Source of the DNA: Blastocatellia bacterium UBA7656
Lineage (GTDB): Bacteria > Acidobacteriota > Blastocatellia > UBA7656
Direction of reading: 5' to 3'
Assembly (NCBI GenBank): GCA_002483445.1
Contig: DLHY01000036.1
Location: forward strand, 1 to 60,626
Length of the DNA: 60,626 nucleotides
Below are positions 43,904 to 51,342 of the stretch, in pieces. The position numbers and the translations under genes were made by a program. The stretch's first letter is position 1, and each line of letters starts with the position of its first letter. The notes under the pieces were generated by a model that saw only the letters and a program-made list of their open reading frames with translations, did no database searches and was not told the DNA's origin.

Positions 43904-44802
43904 CAGGCCATCACCTTCAACGCCGACGGCAGCACTTCGAGCCTTTCGCAGTGAATGCGCGCGACTTCTCCATCGACCATTATGTCTAAGGGTTCGTCGA
44001 GAAATAGCTCGATTCTCTGAGCGCGGCCCTGCCATAACAGCGGGTGAGAGACATGCGACCCGTCGTAGCACTTGGGGAAATTGCGTATGAAATCGAATCG
44101 CCCCGCCGACCAGCGCACGATTTCAATCTGCCCGTCATCAGTGCTGGCGTTGGGAGCCAGCATCATGTTTCCGCCCGTGAATTTGCTGTTGTTGAATATG
44201 AGCAGCGCCGTCTGCTCTTTTTTGATCTCGCCATTATCGTCCAATCTTATCGGAAAAACTCGGTGATGAAATCGCGCCAGACACAGCACCACCGCAAGTC
44301 CGTAGCCTAAAGCGCCCATTTTTTTGAACCTGCGATTGGCCAGCGTGCAGACATCAGCCACGAACCCGAAGCTCAAAATATTGATGTAGTAAATCACTCC
44401 TTCTTTGTGCGTCAATCGAATCACATCGCACGCTCGCTCGCGCCCTTCGATGATAGCCGTCGCCGCGTATTCGACGCCTTCTTTCGTGAAATCGCGCAGA
44501 AAAGAATTGCCCGTCCCCAAAGGAAGAAATCCAAGCGCAGGCGGCTCATCGCTGAGAGCTTCGGGAAAAAGCCCGTTCACTATTTCGTAAGAAGTGCCGT
44601 CGCCTCCGACCGCGATGAAACGACGATAGCCTTCGCTGTATGCTTTGCGAGCCAGTTCAATTCCGTGTCCGGCGTGTTGAGTTTCAGCGACATCGATTTG
44701 CACACCCGCTTTGCGCAATCGCTCAAGGGCCGCGCCCATCATTTTGCCGCAGCGACCGTTGCCCGCCGCCGGATTTACCACTGCCAGAAACTCTTCCTTC
44801 AT
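43903..44802 (-). CDS. Diacylglycerol/sphingosine kinase family protein
   Basis: A 299-residue lipid kinase of the DagK/YegS family: VVNPAAGNGRCGKMM, the nucleotide motif AVGGDGTSYEIVNGL, LGFLPLGTGNSFLRDF and a C-terminal beta domain (LDIMVDGEVARIHCERLEV). It would phosphorylate diacylglycerol or a similar lipid, producing an acceptor for the acyltransferase encoded next. Its start overlaps the ligase stop by four bases and its stop overlaps the PlsC start. Confidence 0.92.
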   Translation of the reverse strand: MKEEFLAVVNPAAGNGRCGKMMGAALERLRKAGVQIDVAETQHAGHGIELARKAYSEGYRRFIAVGGDGTSYEIVNGLFPEALSDEPPALGFLPLGTGNSFLRDFTKEGVEYAATAIIEGRERACDVIRLTHKEGVIYYINILSFGFVADVCTLANRRFKKMGALGYGLAVVLCLARFHHRVFPIRLDDNGEIKKEQTALLIFNNSKFTGGNMMLAPNASTDDGQIEIVRWSAGRFDFIRNFPKCYDGSHVSHPLLWQGRAQRIELFLDEPLDIMVDGEVARIHCERLEVLPSALKVMA

Positions 44803-46505
44803 AACTCTTTTACAGCCGACTCGCGACCCGTTTGAGAGCGAATCTCATCGGCCAGAATATTTCGTTTGATCTTCATCGAAGCCGTGCGAGGAAAATCTCG
44901 CTGCCATTCGACGTAGCCGCTGACGCGCTTGAAGTCGGGCAATCGCCGATTGCGCGCCATGAGATCAGCTTTCAGCGCGTCGGTGATTTCCTGTTCAGGA
45001 TTGAGGACGATTATGAGTTGCTCGCCGGTCATCTCTCTCCGCGGCCAGATGTAGTTTGCCGCGAACACGCAGAGTTCTTTCACGGCAAGTCCCTCGAAAG
45101 CGTTTTCGATATCTTCGGGGTAGACGTTTTTTCCGCCTTCGGTGACGATCATGTTTTTCGCTCGACCTAAAAGTTGAAGATGACCCATCTCATCTATGCG
45201 GCCCAGATCGCCAGTCATCAGCCATCCATCGACTATGGTTTCCGCGCTCAGTTCCGCGTCGTCGAGATAATGCGACATAACGGTTTTGCTTCGCACCGCT
45301 ACCTGACCGACTCCGTCCGCGTCCGGTTCGATTATTTTAACTTCCATTCCGGGCAGCGGGCGACCTACGGTGTCGCTGCGAAACGGATTGAAATCGTTGA
45401 GAGTGACTGCCGTGCCTGCTTCGGTCAAACCGTAACCGTTCGCCACCTGAATTCCGAGATCATAAAAAAATTGCAAAGTCGACGGATCCATAAACGCGCC
45501 GCCAACGAAGAGAGCGCGCAACTCTCCGCCGAACGCCGCGTGAACTTGTTTGAGCAATGCGCGGCTCAATTTGAGATTGGGCCGCTTGCGTGTGAGCTTG
45601 CGATTGATCGCGCGCAGGCGATCAAACACGAATCGCTTCACTTTGGGCAATTCATCGAAGCGAGCCTGCAAACCTTTTTCCAGATTCTTCAACACCATCG
45701 GCACCAAAGCCATGTAAGTAATCTTGTATCGCGGGAAGGCGTCGCGGACGAATTCGGGACGGAGCGTTCGCAGATGAACGACCGCCGCGCCGCAGGTGAA
45801 AGGGCCTATGAATCCGACCATGAAATCAATCGCGTGATTCGTAGGCAGCACGCTCAGATATCGCACACCGGGCCAGAACGGATAAAGCGATGTGAGCGCC
45901 ATGCATTGTTCGAGATAATTTTCATGCATCAGCACACAGCCCTTTGGCCGCCCGCCCGTGCCTGATGAATAGACTATGCACGCCCAGTCTTTTCGTTCTC
46001 GTTTTATGAAAACCGGCTCGCCCGCGGCCTTTGCTTCTTCCCAACGAAGAGCGCCTTTGAGATCGGCACTTGCTGGCGCTTCAGTGACAAGCACGGTTTT
46101 GACTTTGAAATCATTGAAGCCATCGGCCTGAGTCATCGCGCGCCAGAAATGATATTCGGTGATGAGGACTTCTGATCGCGAATGGGCGAGCAGTTGGAGA
46201 TACTCCGCAGGCGAGAGTTTGTAATCGAGAGGAACCAGCACGCCGCCCGCGTAAAAGATGGCGTAAGCGGAGATGAGCCACTTCGACTGATTGGTCATGA
46301 TGATGGCGGCGCGAGTGCCGCTCACCATTCCGTTGTTCTGAAGAAATCGCGCAAGCGGCAGCGCGGCTTCTTTGAACTCGCGGTAAGTGAGTCGGCAATT
46401 TTCCCGCTCGCGGTCAGCTTCGATGAGGCACGTTTCATCGGGCCACTGTTCGAGCGCGGCGCGGAGGGCTTCGCCCAAAGAGGAGTAATCGCGGAGATCA
46501 AGCAT
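44799..46505 (-). CDS. AMP-dependent acyl ligase (acyl-ACP or acyl-CoA synthetase)
   Basis: A 568-residue adenylate-forming enzyme. P-loop-like motif CIVYSSGTGGRPKGCVLMHE, the VANGYGLTEAGTAVTLN motif, DGWLMTGDLGRIDEMGHL, and the catalytic-Lys end MKIKRNIL. It starts one base before the end of the ACP gene (TGATG), and no CoA ligase partner is present. I infer that it loads a fatty acid onto the adjacent ACP, followed by transfer by the PlsC-like enzyme. Confidence 0.92.
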   Translation of the reverse strand: MLDLRDYSSLGEALRAALEQWPDETCLIEADRERENCRLTYREFKEAALPLARFLQNNGMVSGTRAAIIMTNQSKWLISAYAIFYAGGVLVPLDYKLSPAEYLQLLAHSRSEVLITEYHFWRAMTQADGFNDFKVKTVLVTEAPASADLKGALRWEEAKAAGEPVFIKRERKDWACIVYSSGTGGRPKGCVLMHENYLEQCMALTSLYPFWPGVRYLSVLPTNHAIDFMVGFIGPFTCGAAVVHLRTLRPEFVRDAFPRYKITYMALVPMVLKNLEKGLQARFDELPKVKRFVFDRLRAINRKLTRKRPNLKLSRALLKQVHAAFGGELRALFVGGAFMDPSTLQFFYDLGIQVANGYGLTEAGTAVTLNDFNPFRSDTVGRPLPGMEVKIIEPDADGVGQVAVRSKTVMSHYLDDAELSAETIVDGWLMTGDLGRIDEMGHLQLLGRAKNMIVTEGGKNVYPEDIENAFEGLAVKELCVFAANYIWPRREMTGEQLIIVLNPEQEITDALKADLMARNRRLPDFKRVSGYVEWQRDFPRTASMKIKRNILADEIRSQTGRESAVKEL

Positions 46506-46747
46506 CAGAGTCTCGATTGAATTCTTTCGGCAAGGGTACGGAAATCGGTGACGCCCTGAATTTCATAGTCGGGCAATTCGACGCTGAAATGATTTTCCAG
46601 TCGTGTGAGTAATTCAAGGGCTTGAAGGCTGTTGATGCCGAGTTTTTTGAAGAAGTCGTCATCGGGCGAAATTTCTTCTCGTGAGACTTTGAAGTGATTA
46701 GAGGCAAGGTTGAGGATTTCCTCAAGCGTCTGTTCCTGAGTTCGCAT
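46505..46747 (-). CDS. Acyl carrier protein
   Basis: An 80-residue acidic four-helix carrier: LNLASNHFKVSREEISPDDD, phosphopantetheine Ser40 in GINSLQALELLTRLE (NSL instead of the commoner DSL). GGAG lies seven bases before the ATG. It is the first gene of the lipid operon. The first 34 bases of the gene and its upstream region are duplicated at 47618-47723, beyond a toxin-antitoxin pair. Confidence 0.94.
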   Translation of the reverse strand: MRTQEQTLEEILNLASNHFKVSREEISPDDDFFKKLGINSLQALELLTRLENHFSVELPDYEIQGVTDFRTLAERIQSRL

Positions 46748-46819
46748 AAACGGCTCCGATTTTCGAGAATGATTAAAGATTGGTAAGGGTACAATCCGCC
46801 GCGCGGGTTGCGCAAGGGC
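46714..46819. repeat. 106-bp direct repeat, copy A
   Basis: Spans the first 34 bases of the ACP gene and 72 bases upstream. It matches 47618-47723 in the same orientation at 103 of 106 positions (differences at gtctg/gtatg, gattttcg/gattatcg and caatccg/caattcg). The RelE-like/XRE pair lies between the copies. Confidence 0.92.
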
Positions 46820-46879
46820 TACGGTTGCGCTTGATTACTGTGCGAGAGTGTAGGATTCTGTGACGTGGGCGAGATCGAA

Positions 46880-47260
46880 ATGAAGCTTTACAGCTTTATT
46901 GAAACGGAAGTTTTCAGGAGGCAAATCGATGAGCGCCTCGACCTGTTGACAGCGATTCAGGACGACCTGCTCAAAAAGCCTGATCGCTGGCCCGTGATAA
47001 AGGGGACTGGCGGTGTGCGAAAGGGTCGCATCGCCGACCCTGAGAGCAGTCGCGGCAAAAGCGGGAGCTTTCGCTATCTCTACCTTTACCTTGAGCATCG
47101 GGGAAGGATTTACCTGCTCTATCTTTTCGCCAAAAAGAAGCAGGGCAATCTCAGTGCTGAGCAAAAGAAAATCGTTGCTGGACTGGTTCAGCAAATCAGA
47201 GGGGCTATCGATGAAGCAAACAACGATCAAGCCAGTGAAGTCGAAGAAGGCAACCGGTAA
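46880..47260 (+). CDS. RelE/HigB-like toxin
   Basis: About 126 residues of the RelE/phage-derived Gp49-like toxin type: YSFIETEVFRRQIDERLD, KKPDRWPVIKGTGGVRKGRI, FRYLYLYLEHRGRIYLLYLF and KKKQGNLSAEQKKIVAGLVQ. The basic and aromatic residues in the second half fit an mRNA-cleaving toxin. ATG 46880 is favoured, with GAG six bases upstream; GTG 46865 in frame is an alternative. Its end overlaps the next gene by 50 bases, the toxin-first order seen in higBA. Confidence 0.85.
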   Translation: MKLYSFIETEVFRRQIDERLDLLTAIQDDLLKKPDRWPVIKGTGGVRKGRIADPESSRGKSGSFRYLYLYLEHRGRIYLLYLFAKKKQGNLSAEQKKIVAGLVQQIRGAIDEANNDQASEVEEGNR

Positions 47261-47603
47261 GCCATCTGCTCGACGACCCAGGAAGGAAGAGATAATGGGG
47301 AAAGAGTCCTTCGAAGAGCTTGAGGATTCGCTGGGTCAAGCTCTCAGGCACGCTCGCGGCGAGATGGAACTGCGCACGACGACGCATCGCGTGCCGCCAG
47401 AGCCTAAGCCGAGATCGAAGTCGAGCATCATGGCTTTGCGCAGGCAACTCAACTATTCTCAGAGCATGTTCGCCCGTGCGCTCAACGTCAGCCCTGAGAC
47501 CGTTCGGGCCTGGGAACAGGGACTCCGTGCGCCGTCTGACGCAGCCCTGAAACTGCTCGCCATAGCGGAAAAACATCCGGAAGTGTTGCTTGATTCAGAG
47601 TGA
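47211..47603 (+). CDS. XRE family antitoxin (HigA-like)
   Basis: About 130 residues. A lysine-rich N-terminus (MKQTTIKPVKSKKATGK) precedes a helix-turn-helix domain: IMALRRQLNYSQSMFARALN, VSPETVRAWEQGLRAPSDAA, then LKLLAIAEKHPEVL. AGAGGGG lies before ATG 47211; a second candidate, ATG 47295 (MGKESFEEL), also has AAGGAAG upstream and would give 102 residues. It should neutralise the RelE-like toxin and repress the pair. Direct repeat copy B begins 14 bases past the stop. Confidence 0.87.
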   Translation: MKQTTIKPVKSKKATGKPSARRPRKEEIMGKESFEELEDSLGQALRHARGEMELRTTTHRVPPEPKPRSKSSIMALRRQLNYSQSMFARALNVSPETVRAWEQGLRAPSDAALKLLAIAEKHPEVLLDSE

Positions 47604-47651
47604 CGAGGCTTGAATCGGGATTTCCTCAAGCGTATGTTCCTGAGTTCGCAT
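47595..47651 (-). pseudogene. Truncated duplicate of the ACP gene start
   Basis: In copy B the ACP start codon (47649-47651) and ten further codons are kept (MRTQEHTLEEI, versus MRTQEQTLEEI in the intact gene), then the frame runs into unrelated sequence and stops at TGA 47595-47597, inside the antitoxin gene end. It has the same upstream sequence as the real gene and may still be transcribed. Confidence 0.8.
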
Positions 47652-47723
47652 AAACGGCTCCGATTATCGAGAATGATTAAAGATTGGTAAGGGTACAATT
47701 CGCCGCGCGGGTTGCGCAAGGGC
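47618..47723. repeat. 106-bp direct repeat, copy B
   Basis: Matches 46714-46819 (see copy A). It starts 14 bases after the antitoxin stop. The remaining gap to the next gene, 47724-47908, is AT-rich and carries a short dyad (47823-47847). Confidence 0.92.
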
Positions 47724-47822
47724 GTGGAATGTGGAGCGGTGTCCTAGGGGCAGGCAAGACGGAATGCTGTTTCGAATCGTTTGTTTCTCAGCGATTGAAT
47801 TGTCAGGCGCGAGCATGAGGAT

Positions 47823-47847
47823 ACTAGCGCGATAATATAGTGCTAGT
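47823..47847. promoter_or_regulatory. Possible operator before the XRE-methyltransferase pair
   Basis: actagc (47823-47828) and gctagt (47842-47847) form an inverted repeat with 13 bases between. The related sequence gctagga occurs at about 47890. AT-rich -10-like stretches (tataaaattatg) follow. Its position 60-85 bases before an XRE gene suggests autoregulation as in controller proteins of restriction-modification systems. Confidence 0.4.
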
Positions 47848-47908
47848 CAGAAAGAATAGTAAGAAAATTTGCTGGTACTATAAAATTATGCTAGGATAGC
47901 GATTCTCT

Positions 47909-48190
47909 ATGATCGAGCTTAAACTAACCGAGAAAATGGAACAGGCTGGAGTAACAGCTTATCGTCTGGCGCAGCTAACTGAGATTCATGAAACGCAGAT
48001 TGGCAAGCTGAAAAATGGAAAGGCGAAAGGCATTACTTTTGAGACTCTCGACAAGCTCTGCGACGCACTGAATTGTGAGCCGGGAGATTTGCTGGTGCGC
48101 AACAAGAGCAAAGTGAAGAAGGCAACGCCGACTGCAATTACGAAACCAAAAAGGCACAGAAGATTATCACCAAAAGCGAAAACCCGATGA
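47909..48190 (+). CDS. XRE regulator (controller-like)
   Basis: A 93-residue protein. Residues 1-65 form a Cro/C1-type helix-turn-helix: LTEKMEQAGVTAYRLAQLTE, HETQIGKLKNGKAKGITFET and LDKLCDALNCEPGDLL. The tail is lysine/arginine-rich (KPKRHRRLSPKAKTR). The stop overlaps the methyltransferase start (ATGA), the arrangement of a controller (C) protein with its modification enzyme. AGGA lies about 11 bases before the ATG. Confidence 0.88.
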   Translation: MIELKLTEKMEQAGVTAYRLAQLTEIHETQIGKLKNGKAKGITFETLDKLCDALNCEPGDLLVRNKSKVKKATPTAITKPKRHRRLSPKAKTR

Positions 48191-49068
48191 AGAAGGATGA
48201 ATTTCTATTTTTCAGATCTTCAAACATTGCTTTGTATCGCGGCGATGCTGCTCAGGTACTCAAGCTCCTGCCGAAGGCTTCTGTTGACTGTATCGTTACA
48301 TCCCCACCTTACTATGGCCAACGCGACTACAAAATAAAGGATCAGATTGGCCTCGAAGTACATCCTCAAGAATATATTGATCGGCTGGTTGCGGTATTCC
48401 ACGCAGCAAAGCGAGTGCTGAAGCCATCGGGAAGTTTATGGGTCAATCTTGGTGACACTTATTGGAGTGGCAAAGGAAAACCTGGTGGAGAGGATAAAAA
48501 GCAAAAGAATCGACGATTCTTACGACCGCAAGACAAGTCAGGCCCACGCCCTTTGTGCGCTCCAAAGCAACTGCTCCTCATTCCTCATCGGTTTGCAATC
48601 GCTATGCAGGACGATGGGTGGATTGTGCGCAACGATAATGTATGGTACAAGGTGAACCCTACACCTGACCCGGTTGAAGATCGTTCGGCATCTGTCCACG
48701 AATATGTCTTTCACTTTGTCCTCCAACGTCGTTACCACTATCACTACAAAGCTGTTTCGGTTCCTTCCAATGGCGGCAATATGAAAAAAGCTCCTCCTTC
48801 AGTGTGGCATATTCCAACCGCAACGAACTTCAAAAAGCATGTCGCCGTCTTCCCGGAAGAACTGATTCGCGTTCCTGTTTTAGCTAGTCTTCCGCAAAAC
48901 GGAACATTGCTTGATCCGTTTTGCGGGAGCGGGACAGCCCTTGAGTATGCAATGAGTCATGTCAAAGGGAGCAAAGGAATAGGAATCGATCTCAGCTTAT
49001 CTGCGCTGAAAGAAGCTCGTAAACTGCTTACACTGGCAATAGAAAACAATAAGCCTTTGAAGAGCTAA
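48187..49068 (+). CDS. DNA methyltransferase, beta class (N4-cytosine or N6-adenine)
   Basis: A 293-residue amino-methyltransferase. Motif IV comes first (VTSPPYYGQRDY, about 37-48), and the SAM-binding motif I near the C-terminus (LDPFCGSGTALEYA, about 238), the beta-class order. A target-recognition region lies between (HRFAIAMQDDGWIVRNDNVW, EYVFHFVLQRRYHYHYKA). It modifies exocyclic amino groups; the site cannot be read from sequence. It is coupled to the XRE gene and ends one base before the end of the convergent DUF262-HNH gene, so the two form a likely modification and cleavage pair. Confidence 0.93.
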   Translation: MKKDEFLFFRSSNIALYRGDAAQVLKLLPKASVDCIVTSPPYYGQRDYKIKDQIGLEVHPQEYIDRLVAVFHAAKRVLKPSGSLWVNLGDTYWSGKGKPGGEDKKQKNRRFLRPQDKSGPRPLCAPKQLLLIPHRFAIAMQDDGWIVRNDNVWYKVNPTPDPVEDRSASVHEYVFHFVLQRRYHYHYKAVSVPSNGGNMKKAPPSVWHIPTATNFKKHVAVFPEELIRVPVLASLPQNGTLLDPFCGSGTALEYAMSHVKGSKGIGIDLSLSALKEARKLLTLAIENNKPLKS

Positions 49069-50976
49069 TCAGTCAGTTTCTTCATCACTATCGGAGATTT
49101 CTTCATCCTCTTCATCTAATGAAATGGATGGGTCTTCGGTCATTTTTTCGACCTCATCAAAGAAATTCAAAACGAGTTGTTGAGCAGGTTGTTCCGAATC
49201 ATTGAATGCAGGCAACTCAAGCGTCAGTTTACTGCTAAGACCATCCTCAATTTTCGCACGATTGTTATTACAAAAAGGATGGGTGTTGCGCAAATTAGGT
49301 ACGGTTGTTTTTCCGCCCTTTCTACGCTCCTCAATATGGTCTGCCTGTGTAAAAAGACCCGGATAATAGCGACCTCCACATATCTCGCATTTGGGGAACA
49401 GGGTCAGAAAGTCCTTCACATTAGCAGTCGTTTTCTGCGTTTGTGTAAAGGTTCGACTGACGCTTTCCTGCTTTTGCGGGAAAGCCTTGCCATTTGGCTT
49501 ACCCAGGTTTTCTATCAAATCCTTGTGGTCTGATTTGAATTCGTCAGATTCGATCTGGTCATTATGTTTAATGAAAAGTTTGAGCAATCCATGAAAATAG
49601 CTTGCTGTCTGATACGTCACTTCAGATCCTGAACCAATCCTTCGTGTTATCCTTCTGATGATTTCTTCCTTATGCTCAATGAGGATTTGCTCGAATGCCT
49701 GACGATGAACTGAAAAAAGTATCTTGCGGTTGAAAACATCCTTGGTTGGAGAGCCATAGTTTATCCAATACAACATCCCATACAGAAGGCTTCTTACATA
49801 CCGTCCCTGATCGCTGTAGAAATAGACGAGGGGCATCAGCAGCAACGACCTTGGGTTATTACCATAAACACTCAAGACGTCATCCTTAGCATGTTTGAGC
49901 AAGTTCAGCCCATTGGGGATTAACACGTAGGGAGGCGCACCATTGTCTTTCTGGATTAGTCGTTCGGTTTCTGTTAGGCGACCTTTCAACCCTTCTGTAA
50001 TTGTCAGGATTTCGGCAACAATAGCTGGTTTGGTTTCTGGTTTGGTGAAAGGCGTTGCAACAAGAGGCTGGACAGGCTGCTTGATCGGTGTCTCATAAAT
50101 AGGTAAGAACAGCAATTCATGAAGTTCATTAACGATTTGTATAATGGTCTCAGCTTTTTCTGAAAGGTTTTTGCTACCTCGAACCTCTTCGTCGTTTAAT
50201 GGCCAAAAGCGACTGGCTTGTTGGAATTCAGCGATGGACATGACTGCTCTAGCCATACTTGATGTGCGGTTTTCCACCAACTTTGTTTCCCACTTTGATA
50301 ATTGCCTTCCCGTTTTGTTGATTTTGAGAAAGGATTGTTCTGCCGTTTTATAATCTCCTTTGACCCAAAGAACTGGAAACCCTACAGCTACTGATTTCCA
50401 TCGACGAGCTTTCATAGCATAGTCATAGGATACTGAGTCCATTGCTGCGATTATTTCTGCGCTTGACTTCTTTCCTTGCTCATCTAACTCTCTGTATCGC
50501 TTCTCAGCCCGAATATACTCGTCAAAGGTTCCAATATCTTTTAGAGCATCACGCACTTTTAAGGCAGCCTCTTTGCTGGCTCGTTCAAGCGAGTCATCCT
50601 TAAAAGAACCGGCAGGCAGGCGATCCCCCCAATCATCTTTGATCCAAGCAAGAAGAACCGAAATGCGGTGTCCTCCATCCAAAATAAACTTTGTCCCATC
50701 TTCGCTCAACCACATAATGACGCTTGGAACTACTTGTTCGTTCAGGACAGCGTACAGTAGATCAACGCAGTCTTCCGGAGTCCACGACCAAGTAGCACGT
50801 TGAAAGTCTGGCTTCTTCAAAAGATATGCTTCAGAATCCTCTCCGTATAATTGCTTGATATTGAGGAAGTCATCGCGTCGTGGATGTTCTATCCCTGCTG
50901 TTGTTGGTCGCTTATAAAATAAGTTGTCACGGCTGATGAGATGATCGAGATAAACAGTGAGCCTAGGCTTTGCCAT
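49069..50976 (-). CDS. DUF262 (ParB-like) protein with C-terminal HNH nuclease domain
   Basis: About 635 residues. The N-terminal DUF262 domain has FQRATWSWTPEDCVDLLYAV, then FILDGGHRISVLLAW (DGGHR) and a LKINKTGRQLSKWE segment; this fold binds or hydrolyses nucleotides in GmrSD-type nucleases. The middle is helical. Near residue 530-580 is an HNH domain: CEICGGRYYPGLFTQADHIE, RRKGG, NLRNTHPFCNNNR, with two zinc-type Cys in CEIC. The end is acidic (DEEDEEISDSDEE). ATG 50976 has AAAGGAG at a long spacing (11); ATG 50997 has none. It converges on the methyltransferase and follows the small gene at 51010 closely. Confidence 0.88.
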   Translation of the reverse strand: MAKPRLTVYLDHLISRDNLFYKRPTTAGIEHPRRDDFLNIKQLYGEDSEAYLLKKPDFQRATWSWTPEDCVDLLYAVLNEQVVPSVIMWLSEDGTKFILDGGHRISVLLAWIKDDWGDRLPAGSFKDDSLERASKEAALKVRDALKDIGTFDEYIRAEKRYRELDEQGKKSSAEIIAAMDSVSYDYAMKARRWKSVAVGFPVLWVKGDYKTAEQSFLKINKTGRQLSKWETKLVENRTSSMARAVMSIAEFQQASRFWPLNDEEVRGSKNLSEKAETIIQIVNELHELLFLPIYETPIKQPVQPLVATPFTKPETKPAIVAEILTITEGLKGRLTETERLIQKDNGAPPYVLIPNGLNLLKHAKDDVLSVYGNNPRSLLLMPLVYFYSDQGRYVRSLLYGMLYWINYGSPTKDVFNRKILFSVHRQAFEQILIEHKEEIIRRITRRIGSGSEVTYQTASYFHGLLKLFIKHNDQIESDEFKSDHKDLIENLGKPNGKAFPQKQESVSRTFTQTQKTTANVKDFLTLFPKCEICGGRYYPGLFTQADHIEERRKGGKTTVPNLRNTHPFCNNNRAKIEDGLSSKLTLELPAFNDSEQPAQQLVLNFFDEVEKMTEDPSISLDEEDEEISDSDEETD

Positions 50977-51009
50977 CTTAATTAATGCTCCTTTCATTGA
51001 AAGAAAAAC

Positions 51010-51237
51010 TCATAACACAACGGCTGTGCCTTCTGGAATCGTCCCTGTGTAAAGCATGGCAAATTTTTTAGGGCGCAACTCCACAGCCTTTCGATACACT
51101 TCATCTCGATCTTTGCTGTGACACAGCACTCTGCCGCTTTGCACTTCGAGGGCTTCGTTCGTCTGCGGGTCTTCGACCAGAATCCATTCGGACGGGAATT
51201 GCGACTCGATCTCTGCAAGTGTCAGCACTTCGTTCAT
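51010..51237 (-). CDS. Small conserved protein of unknown function
   Basis: A 75-residue protein: LTLAEIESQFPSEWILVEDP, then QTNEALEVQSGRVLCHSKDR and KFAMLYTGTIPEGTAVVL. I recall close relatives in many bacteria, often beside clan AA aspartic protease genes, but cannot name a function. AGGAGGT lies six bases before the ATG. It ends 33 bases before the chosen DUF262-HNH start (12 before the alternative), so the two are likely co-transcribed. Confidence 0.8.
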   Translation of the reverse strand: MNEVLTLAEIESQFPSEWILVEDPQTNEALEVQSGRVLCHSKDRDEVYRKAVELRPKKFAMLYTGTIPEGTAVVL

Positions 51238-51342
51238 AGCTTCACCTCCTCAGAGGCGCATCGTTGTAAGCTCCACGATTTTTATTCTGGCCCTCTGCCT
51301 GATTGATCGTCAACAAAACAACTCCTGTCAAAACTTTTATGC

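Noticed and set aside
46714..47723. Insertion-sequence target-site duplication
   Set aside because: Target duplications are typically 2-14 bp; here the repeats are 106 bp and no transposase or inverted ends lie between them.
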